Positions 1 through 14,388 of a stretch of 64,000 bases of DNA are shown piece by piece. The notes below the pieces were generated by a model. It was not told the origin of the DNA, ran no database searches, and saw nothing but the letters and a program-made list of their open reading frames with translations. A program made the position numbers and the translations under genes. Every line of letters starts with the position of its first letter. The stretch's first letter is position 1. Origin of the DNA: Balanoglossus misakiensis. Taxonomy: Eukaryota; Hemichordata. The stretch lies in NCBI GenBank assembly GCA_040954595.2, contig CM082580.2:14074001-14138000 (forward strand). The letters run 5' to 3'.

Positions 1-475
1 AAACATACACGCAATCATAACACTGGGAGTGGTTTATTTCCGTACCCATCATCTTCGCGCGTGCGTATATAGTTAATATAAGTTTTTTTTTTTTTGAGAT
101 TTGTAATCTTCGTCATTTTTCAATAAAAAAATTATTAAAAACATGCACGCACTGATAAAACTGGGAGTAGTTTATTTCCGTAACGATCATCTCCGCGCGT
201 CCATGTGTCTCTGTTAGCCTGTTTTGAGATTTGTAATCTTGTCTTTTTCCCTTTATCGAATAAAATTTTACTAAAAACATCCTGGTGTAACATGGGAGTG
301 GTTTATTTGTTAGGATCATCTTCGCGCGTGTGTATATCTGTTAGTCTATTTTTTGAGATTTGTAAACTTGTCTTTTTCCCTAACAACAATAAAAATTTAT
401 TTAAAAATATATATACTAGTATAACCTTGGAGTGATTTATTTGGCACCCGTCGTATCATCCTCGTGTATGTGTAG
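1..475. repeat. Tandem repeat, ~131-138 bp period, about four units
   Basis: The motif GGGAGTGGTTTATTT with a following GATCATCTTCGCGCGTG-like stretch and TTTGAGATTTGTAATCTT recurs. Anchor positions are 26, 164, 295 and 429, giving spacings of 138, 131 and 134 bp. The first unit is cut by the window edge, so the array extends further left. Units differ by several substitutions and indels, and the fourth is the most degenerate. A partial echo (TTTTGAGATTTGTAATG) lies near 641. No coding potential is seen. The family is not recognised. Confidence 0.8.
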
Positions 476-900
476 GCCTACAGGTGGTTGCTCATGAATA
501 TTAGTGAGCTTGTTAATATTCATAAGCTTATTAATATTCATGATGTCTTTGGGGATAGAGGTCAAATTGACACTAACAGTGTCAGCCCGATTCTGTTATT
601 ATAGTAATATAAGCTGTGTATGTATACTTTCCAGAATTGTTTTTGAGATTTGTAATGTTTTTCAATTACTTCAATGAATGTAATTTTTTTCTCTTACTAT
701 TAACTCCAATGTACAGCGGGTCTAATGATCTGACCACTTTCAGAAATGTGTATTTTTAGTCGCTTAATATTATTGTGTTCAAATATGATCATTGTATTTC
801 ATTCAAGTTTATCAATATGAGGGTTTTGTTCTATGTTAAAACCACAGAACGTATTGTATATCTTTTTGTGTGGTCTTTAAATCTGTGTTTATTTGAATTC
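476..900. other. AT-rich spacer, no gene seen
   Basis: AT-rich DNA with no convincing reading frame or exon. It contains an imperfect palindrome centred on AAGCTT at 515-538 (22 of 24 positions symmetric) and repeated TAATATTCA words at about 514 and 532, with the inverse TGAATATTA at about 495. Confidence 0.5.
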
Positions 901-903
901 TTG

Positions 904-1010
904 TATTTTCAATAAAACTAGAATAAAACGAAAGAATTCCTCATCTCTGTATCATTTTATTCAATCAGTATTAGGATTATTATTGAAACGTGGTCAAAAG
1001 TCGGTCCTTG
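904..1010. repeat. Dispersed ~100-bp repeat, copy A
   Basis: This segment resembles 1451-1560. Both start with TTTTCAATAAAA, then share CTGTATCATTTTATTCAA and a closely related TTATTATTGAAAC stretch, diverging after about 90 bp. Each begins at an AATAAA-like word. The family is not recognised. It could be a decayed element or a duplicated flank. Confidence 0.6.
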
Positions 1011-1208
1011 ATTTGAAAACAAAATCTTTTCCCACTGACTGTATACAAGTATCCTGCTTGCATCAACCCAGCTTTATACAAACCTCTACAGTATGTAACA
1101 AATGGTTGCTATATGAACATAAAATTTCAATGTTTGAAACCAACATCAATTTGTTATGGCACAAACAAGTTTACCGACTTTGAATGCTTCGAAATGTGCT
1201 CGTTGTAA

Positions 1209-1242
1209 GTGTCTGTGTGCGTGTGTGTGTGTCTGTGTGTAA
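1209..1242. repeat. (GT)n microsatellite, interrupted
   Basis: Alternating GT with TCTG and GCG interruptions, in otherwise unremarkable spacer. Confidence 0.85.
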
Positions 1243-1450
1243 GTTGTATATACCAGCCATGCAACTGTTTCAACATGAGGTAAGTTCTTGTATGTTTCAT
1301 GGCCGAGTGAAGACCAGTGGATTTTATGGGGATTTCAAGGAGTGTTTAACAAGTAAGTGACACAATCTCCATTAGGGATGGATTCTTTTTTTCCACTGAA
1401 CGGTAATGTACATCCTCTTCATTAAAACTGAATTTGTGATCATTTAAAAA

Positions 1451-1560
1451 CTGTTTTCAATAAAAATAAAATAAAAAAGGCAACTCGTGTCTGTATCATT
1501 TTATTCAACCAATGCTAAGATAATTATTGAAACTGATAAAATGTGTCCATTTAAAAATCA
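1451..1560. repeat. Dispersed ~100-bp repeat, copy B, next to satellite
   Basis: Second copy of the 904-1010 segment, about 545 bp downstream in the same orientation. It ends about 15 bp before the first satellite-derived bases. Confidence 0.6.
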
Positions 1561-1575
1561 GTTGTCTCATTGACC

Positions 1576-1596
1576 CTCTTTGCGAATTTTCAAATT
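1576..1596 (+). repeat. Inverted satellite fragment at left array edge
   Basis: The bases CTTTGCGAATTTTCAAA are in the orientation of the right arm of the array. They are immediately followed by TTTTCCTGAGCTATAACCC in left-arm orientation. This is a second, small strand switch at the very edge of the array. Confidence 0.6.
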
Positions 1597-4500
1597 TTCC
1601 TGAGCTATAACCCATGGTTTTTTTCAAAAATCGACGAAATTTTGAAAATTCGCAAACTCGAAAAATCTTCGATTTTTGACGATTTTCCTGAGCTATAACC
1701 CATGATTTTTTCAAAAAATGAGCAAATTTTGAAAATTCGCAAAGACGAAATATCTTCGATTTTTAACGATTTTCCTGAGCTATAACCCATGATTTTTTCA
1801 AAAAATGAGCAAATTTTGAAAATTCGCAAAGACGAAAAATCTTCGATTTTTAACGATTTTCCTGAGCTATAACCCATGATTTTTTCAAAAAATGAGCAAA
1901 TTTTGAAAATTCGCAAAGTCGAGAAATCTTCGATTTTTGACGATTTTCCTGAGCTATAACCCATGATTTTTTCAAAAAATGACCAAATTTTGAAAATTCG
2001 CAAAGTCGAGAAATCTTCGATTTTTGACGATTTTCCTGAGCTATAACCCATGATTTTTTCAAAAAATGAGCAAATTTTGAAAATTCGCAAACTCGAGAAA
2101 TCTTCGATTTTTGACGATTTTCCTGAGCTATAACCCATGATTTTTTCAAAAAATGAGCAAATTTTGAAAATTCGCAAACTCGAAAAATCTTCGATTTTTG
2201 ACGATTTTCCTGAGCTATAACCCATGATTTTTTCAAAAAATGAGCAAATTTTGAAAATTCGCAAACTCGAAAAATCTTCGATTTTTGACGATTTTCCTGA
2301 GCTATAACCCATGATTTTTTCAAAAAATGAGCAAATTTTGAAAATTCGCAAACTCGAAAAATCTTCGATTTTTGACGATTTTCCTGAGCTATAACCCATG
2401 ATTTTTTCAAAAAATGAGCAAATTTTGAAAATTCGCAAACTCGAAAAATCTTCGATTTTTGACGATTTTCCTGAGCTATAACCCATGATTTTTTCAAAAA
2501 ATGAGCAAATTTTGAAAATTCGCAAAGTCGAAAAATCTTCGATTTTTGACGATTTTCCTGAGCTATAACCCATGATTTTTTCAAAAAATGAGCAAATTTT
2601 GAAAATTCGCAAAGTCGAAAAATCTTCGATTTTTGACGATTTTCCTGAGCTATAACCCATGATTTTTTCAAAAAATGAGCAAATTTTGAAAATTCGCAAA
2701 GTCGAAAAATCTTCGATTTTTGACGATTTTCCTGAGCTATAACCCATGATTTTTTCAAAAAATGAGCAAATTTTGAAAATTCGCAAAGTCGAAAAATCTT
2801 CGATTTTTGACGATTTTCCTGAGCTATAACCCATGATTTTTTCAAAAAATGAGCAAATTTTGAAAATTCGCAAACTCGAAAAATCTTCGATTTTTGACGA
2901 TTTTCCTGAGCTATAACCCATGATTTTTTCAAAAAATGAGCAAATTTTGAAAATTCGCAAACTCGAAAAATCTTCGATTTTTGACGATTTTCCTGAGCTA
3001 TAACCCATGATTTTTTCAAAAAATGAGCAAATTTTGAAAATTCGCAAAGTCGAAAAATCTTCGATTTTTGACGATTTTCCTGAGCTATAACCCATGATTT
3101 TTTCAAAAAATGAGCAAATTTTGAAAATTCGCAAAGTCGAAAAATCTTCGATTTTTGACGATTTTCCTGAGCTATAACCCATGATTTTTTCAAAAAATGA
3201 GCAAATTTTGAAAATTCGCAAAGTCGAAAAATCTTCGATTTTTGACGATTTTCCTGAGCTATAACCCATGATTTTTTCAAAAAATGAGCAAATTTTGAAA
3301 ATTCGCAAAGTCGAAAAATCTTCGATTTTTGACGATTTTCCTGAGCTATAACCCATGATTTTTTCAAAAAATGAGCAAATTTTGAAAATTCGCAAACTCG
3401 AAAAATCTTCGATTTTTGACGATTTTCCTGAGCTATAACCCATGATTTTTTCAAAAAATGAGCAAATTTTGAAAATTCGCAAACTCGAAAAATCTTCGAT
3501 TTTTGACGATTTTCCTGAGCTATAACCCATGATTTTTTCAAAAAATGAGCAAATTTTGAAAATTCGCAAACTCGAAAAATCTTCGATTTTTGACGATTTT
3601 CCTGAGCTATAACCCATGATTTTTTCAAAAAATGAGCAAATTTTGAAAATTCGCAAACTCGAAAAATCTTCGATTTTTGACGATTTTCCTGAGCTATAAC
3701 CCATGATTTTTTCAAAAAATGAGCAAATTTTGAAAATTCGCAAAGTCGAAAAATCTTCGATTTTTGACGATTTTCCTGAGCTATAACCCATGATTTTTTC
3801 AAAAAATGAGCAAATTTTGAAAATTCGCAAAGTCGAAAAATCTTCGATTTTTGACGATTTTCCTGAGCTATAACCCATGATTTTTTCAAAAAATGAGCAA
3901 ATTTTGAAAATTCGCAAAGTCGAAAAATCTTCGATTTTTGACGATTTTCCTGAGCTATAACCCATGATTTTTTCAAAAAATGAGCAAATTTTGAAAATTC
4001 GCAAAGTCGAAAAATCTTCGATTTTTGACGATTTTCCTGAGCTATAACCCATGATTTTTTCAAAAAATGAGCAAATTTTGAAAATTCGCAAAGTCGAAAA
4101 ATCTTCGATTTTTGACGATTTTCCTGAGCTATAACCCATGATTTTTTCAAAAAATGAGCAAATTTTGAAAATTCGCAAAGTCGAAAAATCTTCGATTTTT
4201 GACGATTTTCCTGAGCTATAACCCATGATTTTTTCAAAAAATGAGCAAATTTTGAAAATTCGCAAAGTCGAAAAATCTTCGATTTTTGACGATTTTCCTG
4301 AGCTATAACCCATGATTTTTTCAAAAAATGAGCAAATTTTGAAAATTCGCAAAGTCGAAAAATCTTCGATTTTTGACGATTTTCCTGAGCTATAACCCAT
4401 GATTTTTTCAAAAAATGAGCAAATTTTGAAAATTCGCAAAGTCGAAAAATCTTCGATTTTTGACGATTTTCCTGAGCTATAACCCATGATTTTTTCAAAA

Positions 4501-4859
4501 AATGAGCAAATTTTGAAAATTCGCAAAGTCGAAAAATCTTCGATTTTTGACGATTTTCCTGAGCTATAACCCATGATTTTTTCAAAAAATGAGCAAATTT
4601 TGAAAATTCGCAAAGTCGAAAAATCTTCGATTTTTGACGATTTTCCTGAGCTATAACCCATGATTTTTTCAAAAAATGAGCAAATTTTGAAAATTCGCAA
4701 AGTCGAAAAATCTTCGATTTTTGACGATTTTCCTGAGCTATAACCCATGATTTTTTCAAAAAATGAGCAAATTTTGAAAATTCGCAAACTCGAAAAATCT
4801 TCGATTTTTGACGATTTTCCTGAGCTATAACCCATGATTTTTTCAAAAAATGAGCAAAT

Positions 4860-7800
4860 TTTGAAAATTCGCAAAGTCGAGAAATCTTCGATTTTTGACG
4901 ATTTTCCTGAGCTATAACCCATGATTTTTTCAAAAAATGAGCAAATTTTGAAAATTCGCAAAGTCGAGAAATCTTCGATTTTTGACGATTTTCCTGAGCT
5001 ATAACCCATGATTTTTTCAAAAAATGAGCAAATTTTGAAAATTCGCAAAGTCGAGAAATCTTCGATTTTTGACGATTTTCCTGAGCTATAACCCATGATT
5101 TTTTCAAAAAATGAGCAAATTTTGAAAATTCGCAAAGTCGAGAAATCTTCGATTTTTGACGATTTTCCTGAGCTATAACCCATGATTTTTTCAAAAAATG
5201 AGCAAATTTTGAAAATTCGCAAAGTCGAGAAATCTTCGATTTTTGACGATTTTCCTGAGCTATAACCCATGATTTTTTCAAAAAATGAGCAAATTTTGAA
5301 AATTCGCAAACTCGAAAAATCTTCGATTTTTGACGATTTTCCTGAGCTATAACCCATGATTTTTTCAAAAAATGAGCAAATTTTGAAAATTCGCAAACTC
5401 GAAAAATCTTCGATTTTTGACGATTTTCCTGAGCTATAACCCATGATTTTTTCAAAAAATGAGCAAATTTTGAAAATTCGCAAAGTCGAAAAATCTTCGA
5501 TTTTTGACGATTTTCCTGAGCTATAACCCATGATTTTTACAAAAAATGAGCAAATATTGAAAATTCGCAAACTCGTAAAATCTTCGATTTTTGACGATTT
5601 TCCTGAGCTATAACCCATGATTTTTACAAAAAATGAGCAAATATATAAAATTCGCAAACTCGAAAAATCTTCGATTTTTGACGATTTTCCTGAGCTATAA
5701 CCCATGATTTTTACAAAAAATGAGCAAATATATAAAATTCGCAAACTCGAAAAATCTTCGATTTTTGACGATTTTCCTGAGCTATAACCCATGATTTTTT
5801 CAAAAAATGAGCAAATATTGAAAATTCGCAAACTCGAAAAATCTTCGATTTTTGACGATTTTCCTGAGCTATAACCCATGATTTTTTCAAAAAATGAGCA
5901 AATATTGAAAATTCGCAAACTCGAAAAATCTTCGATTTTTGACGATTTTCCTGAGCTATAACCCATGATTTTTTCAAAAAATGAGCAAATATTGAAAATT
6001 CGCAAACTCGAAAAATCTTCGATTTTTGACGATTTTCCTGAGCTATAACCCATGATTTTTTCAAAAAATGAGCAAATATTGAAAATTCGCAAACTCGAAA
6101 AATCTTCGATTTTTGACGATTTTCCTGAGCTATAACCCATGATTTTTTCAAAAAATGAGCAAATATTGAAAATTCGCAAACTCGAAAAATCTTCGATTTT
6201 TGACGATTTTCCTGAGCTATAACCCATGATTTTTTCAAAAAATGAGCAAATTTTGAAAATTCGCAAAGTCGAAAAATCTTCGATTTTTGACGATTTTCCT
6301 GAGCTATAACCCATGATTTTTTCAAAAAATGAGCAAATTTTGAAAATTCGCAAAGTCGAAAAATCTTCGATTTTTGACGATTTTCCTGAGCTATAACCCA
6401 TGATTTTTTCAAAAAATGAGCAAATTTTGAAAATTCGCAAACTCGAAAAATCTTCGATTTTTGACGATTTTCCTGAGCTATAACCCATGATTTTTTCAAA
6501 AAATGAGCAAATTTTGAAAATTCGCAAAGTCGAAAAATCTTCGATTTTTGACGATTTTCCTGAGCTATAACCCATGATTTTTTCAAAAAATGAGCAAATT
6601 TTGAAAATTCGCAAAGTCGAAAAATCTTCGATTTTTGACGATTTTCCTGAGCTATAACCCATGATTTTTTCAAAAAATGAGCAAATTTTGAAAATTCGCA
6701 AAGTCGAAAAATCTTCGATTTTTGACGATTTTCCTGAGCTATAACCCATGATTTTTTCAAAAAATGAGCAAATTTTGAAAATTCGCAAAGTCGAAAAATC
6801 TTCGATTTTTGACGATTTTCCTGAGCTATAACCCATGATTTTTTCAAAAAATGAGCAAATTTTGAAAATTCGCAAAGTCGAAAAATCTTCGATTTTTGAC
6901 GATTTTCCTGAGCTATAACCCATGATTTTTTCAAAAAATGAGCAAATTTTGAAAATTCGCAAAGTCGAAAAATCTTCGATTTTTGACGATTTTCCTGAGC
7001 TATAACCCATGATTTTTTCAAAAAATGAGCAAATTTTGAAAATTCGCAAAGTCGAAAAATCTTCGATTTTTGACGATTTTCCTGAGCTATAACCCATGAT
7101 TTTTTCAAAAAATGAGCAAATTTTGAAAATTCGCAAAGTCGAAAAATCTTCGATTTTTGACGATTTTCCTGAGCTATAACCCATGATTTTTTCAAAAAAT
7201 GAGCAAATTTTGAAAATTCGCAAAGTCGAAAAATCTTCGATTTTTGACGATTTTCCTGAGCTATAACCCATGATTTTTTCAAAAAATGAGCAAATTTTGA
7301 AAATTCGCAAACTCGAAAAATCTTCGATTTTTGACGATTTTCCTGAGCTATAACCCATGATTTTTTCAAAAAATGAGCAAATTTTGAAAATTCGCAAAGT
7401 CGAGAAATCTTCGATTTTTGACGATTTTCCTGAGCTATAACCCATGATTTTTTCAAAAAATGAGCAAATTTTGAAAATTCGCAAAGTCGAGAAATCTTCG
7501 ATTTTTGACGATTTTCCTGAGCTATAACCCATGATTTTTTCAAAAAATGAGCAAATTTTGAAAATTCGCAAAGTCGAGAAATCTTCGATTTTTGACGATT
7601 TTCCTGAGCTATAACCCATGATTTTTTCAAAAAATGAGCAAATTTTGAAAATTCGCAAAGTCGAGAAATCTTCGATTTTTGACGATTTTCCTGAGCTATA
7701 ACCCATGATTTTTTCAAAAAATGAGCAAATTTTGAAAATTCGCAAACTCGAAAAATCTTCGATTTTTGACGATTTTCCTGAGCTATAACCCATGATTTTT

Positions 7801-9600
7801 TCAAAAAATGAGCAAATTTTGAAAATTCGCAAACTCGAAAAATCTTCGATTTTTGACGATTTTCCTGAGCTATAACCCATGATTTTTTCAAAAAATGAGC
7901 AAATTTTGAAAATTCGCAAACTCGAAAAATCTTCGATTTTTGACGATTTTCCTGAGCTATAACCCATGATTTTTACAAAAAATGAGCAAATATTGAAAAT
8001 TCGCAAACTCGAAAAATCTTCGATTTTTGACGATTTTCCTGAGCTATAACCCATGATTTTTACAAAAAATGAGCAAATATATAAAATTCGCAAACTCGAA
8101 AAATCTTCGATTTTTGACGATTTTCCTGAGCTATAACCCATGATTTTTCAAAAAATGAGCAAATATTGAAAATTCGCAAACTCGAAAAATCTTCGATTTT
8201 TGACGATTTTCCTGAGCTATAACCCATGATTTTTTCAAAAAATGAGCAAATATTGAAAATTCGCAAACTCGAAAAATCTTCGATTTTTGACGATTTTCCT
8301 GAGCTATAACCCATGATTTTTTCAAAAAATGAGCAAATATTGAAAATTCGCAAACTCGAAAAATCTTCGATTTTTGACGATTTTCCTGAGCTATAACCCA
8401 TGATTTTTTCAAAAAATGAGCAAATATTGAAAATTCGCAAACTCGAAAAATCTTCGATTTTTGACGATTTTCCTGAGCTATAACCCATGATTTTTTCAAA
8501 AAATGAGCAAATATTGAAAATTCGCAAACTCGAAAAATCTTCGATTTTTGACGATTTTCCTGAGCTATAACCCATGATTTTTTCAAAAATGAGCAAATTT
8601 TGAAAATTCGCAAACTCGAAAAATCTTCGATTTTTGACGATTTTCCTGAGCTATAACCCATGATTTTTTCAAAAAATGAGCAAATTTTGAAAATTCGCAA
8701 AGTCGAAAAATCTTCGATTTTTGACGATTTTCCTGAGCTATAACCCATGATTTTTTCAAAAAATGAGCAAATTTTGAAAATTCGCAAAGTCGAAAAATCT
8801 TCGATTTTTGACGATTTTCCTGAGCTATAACCCATGATTTTTTCAAAAAATGAGCAAATTTTGAAAATTCGCAAAGTCGAAAAATCTTCGATTTTTGACG
8901 ATTTTCCTGAGCTATAACCCATGATTTTTTCAAAAAATGAGCAAATTTTGAAAATTCGCAAAGTCGAAAATCTTCGATTTTTGACGATTTTCCTGAGCTA
9001 TAACCCATGATTTTTTCAAAAAATGAGCAAATTTTGAAAATTCGCAAAGTCGAGAAATCTTCGATTTTTGACGATTTTCCTGAGCTATAACCCATGATTT
9101 TTTCAAAAAATGAGCAAATTTTGAAAATTCGCAAAGTCGAGAAATCTTCGATTTTTGACGATTTTCCTGAGCTATAACCCATGATTTTTTCAAAAAATGA
9201 GCAAATTTTGAAAATTCGCAAAGTCGAGAAATCTTCGATTTTTGACGATTTTCCTGAGCTATAACCCATGATTTTTTCAAAAAATGAGCAAATTTTGAAA
9301 ATTCGCAAAGTCGAGAAATCTTCGATTTTTGACGATTTTCCTGAGCTATAACCCATGATTTTTTCAAAAAATGAGCAAATTTTGAAAATTCGCAAAGTCG
9401 AGAAATCTTCGATTTTTTGACGATTTTCCTGAGCTATAACCCATGATTTTTTCAAAAAATGAGCAAATTTTGAAAATTCGCAAAGTCGAAAATCTTCGAT
9501 TTTTGACGATTTTCCTGAGCTATAACCCATGATTTTTACAAAAAATGAGCAAATATTGAAAATTCGCAAACTCGTAAAATCTTCGATTTTTGACGATTTT
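4860..9600. repeat. Block-variant higher-order structure in left arm
   Basis: Runs of like variants recur in the same order. First comes a run of CGAGAA monomers (4,881-5,230; 7,390-7,660; 9,050-9,400), then AAACTC or AAAGTC monomers. Next are monomers with TTTTTACAAAAAATG (5,530-5,710; 7,970-8,060; 9,530-9,620), some carrying CAAATATATAAAA (about 5,639, 5,726, 8,074). A run of CAAATATTG monomers follows. The rare CGTAAAATC follows AAACT at 5,572 and 9,571. These are 3,999 bp apart, close to 46 monomers (4,002). The same order reappears after the gap at 14,389-15,200, with CGTAAAATC at 14,745. Confidence 0.7.
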
Positions 9601-12600
9601 CCTGAGCTATAACCCATGATTTTTACAAAAAATGAGCAAATATTGAAAATTCGCAAACTCGAAAAATCTTCGATTTTTGACGATTTTCCTGAGCTATAAC
9701 CCATGATTTTTTCAAAAAATGAGCAAATATTGAAAATTCGCAAACTCGAAAATCTTCGATTTTTGACGATTTTCCTGAGCTATAACCCATGATTTTTTCA
9801 AAAAATGAGCAAATATTGAAAATTCGCAAACTCGAAAAATCTTCGATTTTTGACGATTTTCCTGAGCTATAACCCATGATTTTTTCAAAAAATGAGCAAA
9901 TATTGAAAATTCGCAAACTCGAAAAATCTTCGATTTTTGACGATTTTCCTGAGCTATAACCCATGATTTTTTCAAAAATGAGCAAATATTGAAAATTCGC
10001 AAACTCGAAAAATCTTCGATTTTTGACGATTTTCCTGAGCTATAACCCATGATTTTTTCAAAAAATGAGCAAATTTTGAAAATTCGCAAACTCGAAAAAT
10101 CTTCGATTTTTGACGATTTTCCTGAGCTATAACCCATGATTTTTTCAAAAAATGAGCAAATTTTGAAAATTCGCAAACTCGAAAAATCTTCGATTTTTGA
10201 CGATTTTCCTGAGCTATAACCCATGATTTTTCAAAAAATGAGCAAATATTGAAAATTCGCAAACTCGAAAAATCTTCGATTTTTGACGATTTTCCTGAGC
10301 TATAACCCATGATTTTTTCAAAAAATGAGCAAATATTTGAAAATTCGCAAACTCGAAAAATCTTCGATTTTGACGATTTTCCTGAGCTATAACCCATGAT
10401 TTTTTCAAAAAATGAGCAAATTTTGAAAATTCGCAAACTCGAAAAATCTTCGATTTTTGACGATTTTCCTGAGCTATAACCCATGATTTTTTCAAAAAAT
10501 GAGCAAATTTTGAAAATTCGCAAACTCGAAAAATCTTCGATTTTTGACGATTTTCCTGAGCTATAACCCATGATTTTTTCAAAAAATGAGCAAATTTTGA
10601 AAATTCGCAAACTCGAAAAATCTTCGATTTTTGACGATTTTCCTGAGCTATAACCCATGATTTTTTCAAAAAATGAGCAAATTTTGAAAATTCGCAAACT
10701 CGAAAAATCTTCGATTTTTGACGATTTTCCTGAGCTATAACCCATGATTTTTTCAAAAAATGAGCAAATTTTGAAAATTCGCAAAGTCGAAAAATCTTCG
10801 ATTTTTGACGATTTTCCTGAGCTATAACCCATGATTTTTTCAAAAAATGAGCAAATTTTGAAAATTCGCAAAGTCGAAAAATCTTCGATTTTTGACGATT
10901 TTCCTGAGCTATAACCCATGATTTTTTCAAAAAATGAGCAAATATTGAAAATTCGCAAAGTCGAAAAAAATCTTCGATTTTTGACGATTTTCCTGAGCTA
11001 TAACCCATGATTTTTTCAAAAAATGAGCAAATTTTGAAAATTCGCAAAGTCGAAAAATCTTCGATTTTTGACGATTTTCCTGAGCTATAACCCATGATTT
11101 TTTCAAAAAATGAGCAAATATTGAAAATTCGCAAAGTCGAAAAATCTTTCGATTTTTGACGATTTTCCTGAGCTATAACCCATGATTTTTTCAAAAAATG
11201 AGCAAATTTTGAAAATTCGCAAAGTCGAAAAATCTTCGATTTTTGACGATTTTCCTGAGCTATAACCCATGATTTTTTCAAAAAATGAGCAAATTTTGAA
11301 AATTCGCAAAGTCGAAAAATCTTCGATTTTTGACGATTTTCCTGAGCTATAACCCATGATTTTTTCAAAAAATGAGCAAATTTTGAAAATTCGCAAAGTC
11401 GAAAAATCTTCGATTTTTGACGATTTTCCTGAGCTATAACCCATGATTTTTTCAAAAAATGAGCAAATTTTGAAAATTCGCAAAGTCGAAAAATCTTCGA
11501 TTTTTGACGATTTTCCTGAGCTATAACCCATGATTTTTTCAAAAAATGAGCAAATTTTGAAAATTCGCAAAGTCGAAAAATCTTCGATTTTTGACGATTT
11601 TCCTGAGCTATAACCCATGATTTTTTCAAAAAATGAGCAAATTTTGAAAATTCGCAAAGTCGAAAAATCTTCGATTTTTGACGATTTTCCTGAGCTATAA
11701 CCCATGATTTTTTCAAAAAATGAGCAAATATTGAAAATTCGCAAACTCGAAAAATCTTCGATTTTTGACGATTTTCCTGAGCTATAACCCATGATTTTTT
11801 CAAAAAATGAGCAAATTTTGAAAATTCGCAAAGTCGAAAAATCTTCGATTTTTGACGATTTTCCTGAGCTATAACCCATGATTTTTTCAAAAAATGAGCA
11901 AATTTTGAAAATTCGCAAAGTCGAAAAATCTTCGATTTTTGACGATTTTCCTGAGCTATAACCCATGATTTTTTCAAAAAATGAGCAAATTTTGAAAATT
12001 CGCAAAGTCGAAAAATCTTCGATTTTTGACGATTTTCCTGAGCTATAACCCATGATTTTTTCAAAAAATGAGCAAATTTTGAAAATTCGCAAAGTCGAAA
12101 AATCTTCGATTTTTGACGATTTTCCTGAGCTATAACCCATGATTTTTTCAAAAAATGAGCAAATTTTGAAAATTCGCAAAGTCGAAAAATCTTCGATTTT
12201 TGACGATTTTCCTGAGCTATAACCCATGATTTTTCAAAAAATGAGCAAATTTTGAAAATTCGCAAAGTCGAAAAATCTTCGATTTTTGACGATTTTCCTG
12301 AGCTATAACCCATGATTTTTTCAAAAAATGAGCAAATTTTGAAAATTCGCAAAGTCGAAAAATCTTCGATTTTTGACGATTTTCCTGAGCTATAACCCAT
12401 GATTTTTTCAAAAAATGAGCAAATTTTGAAAATTCGCAAAGTCGAAAAATCTTCGATTTTTGACGATTTTCCTGAGCTATAACCCATGATTTTTTCAAAA
12501 AATGAGCAAATTTTGAAAATTCGCAAAGTCGAAAAATCTTCGATTTTTGACGATTTTCCTGAGCTATAACCCCTGATTTTTTCAAAAAATGAGCAAATTT

Positions 12601-14288
12601 TGAAAATTCGCAAAGTCGAAAAATCTTCGATTTTTGACGATTTTCCTGAGCTATAACCCATGATTTTTTCAAAAAATGAGCAAATTTTGAAAATTCGCAA
12701 AGTCGAAAAATCTTCGATTTTTGACGATTTTCCTGAGCTATAACCCATGATTTTTCAAAAAATGAGCAAATTTTGAAAATTCGCAAAGTCGAAAAATCTT
12801 CGATTTTTGACGATTTTCCTGAGCTATAACCCATGATTTTTTCAAAAAATGAGCAAATTTTGAAAATTCGCAAAGTCGAAAAATCTTCGATTTTTGACGA
12901 TTTTCCTGAGCTATAACCCATGATTTTTTCAAAAAATGAGCAAATATTGAAAATTCGCAAAGTCGAAAAATCTTCGATTTTTGACGATTTTCCTGAGCTA
13001 TAACCCATGATTTTTTCAAAAAATGAGCAAATTTTGAAAATTCGCAAAGTCGAAAAATCTTCGATTTTTGACGATTTTCCTGAGCTATAACCCATGATTT
13101 TTTCAAAAAATGAGCAAATTTTGAAAATTCGCAAAGTCGAAAAATCTTCGATTTTTGACGATTTTCCTGAGCTATAACCCATGATTTTTTCAAAAAATGA
13201 GCAAATTTTGAAAATTCGCAAAGTCGAAAAATCTTCGATTTTTGACGATTTTCCTGAGCTATAACCCATGATTTTTTCAAAAAATGAGCAAATTTTGAAA
13301 ATTCGCAAAGTCGAAAAATCTTCGATTTTTGACGATTTTCCTGAGCTATAACCCATGATTTTTACAAAAAATGAGCAAATTTTGAAAATTCGCAAACTCG
13401 AAAAATCTTCGATTTTTGACGATTTTCCTGAGCTATAACCCATGATTTTTTCAAAAAATGAGCAAATTTTGAAAATTCGCAAAGTCGAAAAATCTTCGAT
13501 TTTGACGATTTTCCTGAGCTATAACCCATGATTTTTTCAAAAAATGAGCAAATTTTGAAAATTCGCAAAGTCGAAAAATCTTCGATTTTTGACGATTTTC
13601 CTGAGCTATAACCCATGATTTTTTCAAAAAATGAGCAAATTTTGAAAATTCGCAAAGTCGAAAAATCTTCGATTTTTGACGATTTTCCTGAGCTATAACC
13701 CATGATTTTTTCAAAAAATGAGCAAATTTTGAAAATTCCAAACGTGAAAATTTGAAATTCGCAAAGTCGAAAAATCTTCGATTTTTGACGATTTTCCTGA
13801 GCTATAACCCATGATTTTTTCAAAAAATGAGCAAATTTTGAAAATTCGCAAAGTCGAAAAATCTTCGATTTGACGATTTTCCTGAGCTATAACCCATGAT
13901 TTTTTCAAAAAATGAGCAAATTTTGAAAATTCGCAAAGTCGAAAAATCTTCGATTTTTGACGATTTTCCTGAGCTATAACCCATGATTTTTTCAAAAAAT
14001 GAGCAAATTTGAAAATTCGCAAAGTCGAAAAATCTTCGATTTTTGACGATTTTCCTGAGCTATAACCCATGATTTTTACAAAAAATGAGCAAATATTTGA
14101 AAATTCGCAAACTCGAAAAATCTTCGATTTGACGATTTTCCTGAGCTATAACCCATGATTTTTCAAAAAATGAGCAAATTTGAAATTCGCAAAGTCGAAA
14201 AATCTTCGATTTTTGACGATTTTCCTGAGCTATAAACCCATGATTTTTTCAAAAAATGAGCAAATTTTGAAATTCGCAAAGTTCGACA

Positions 14289-14388
14289 NNNNNNNNNNNN
14301 NNNNNNNNNNNNNNNNNNNNNNNNNNNNNNNNNNNNNNNNNNNNNNNNNNNNNNNNNNNNNNNNNNNNNNNNNNNNNNNNNNNNNNNN
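14289..14388. other. Assembly gap, 100 N
   Basis: Exactly 100 N inside the satellite, the usual placeholder for a gap of unknown size. True array length and monomer count are therefore unknown. The flanks differ in variant type: AAAGTC/GAAA on the left, AAAGTCGAGAA on the right. Monomers at 13,730-14,288 carry unusually many indels. Confidence 0.98.
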
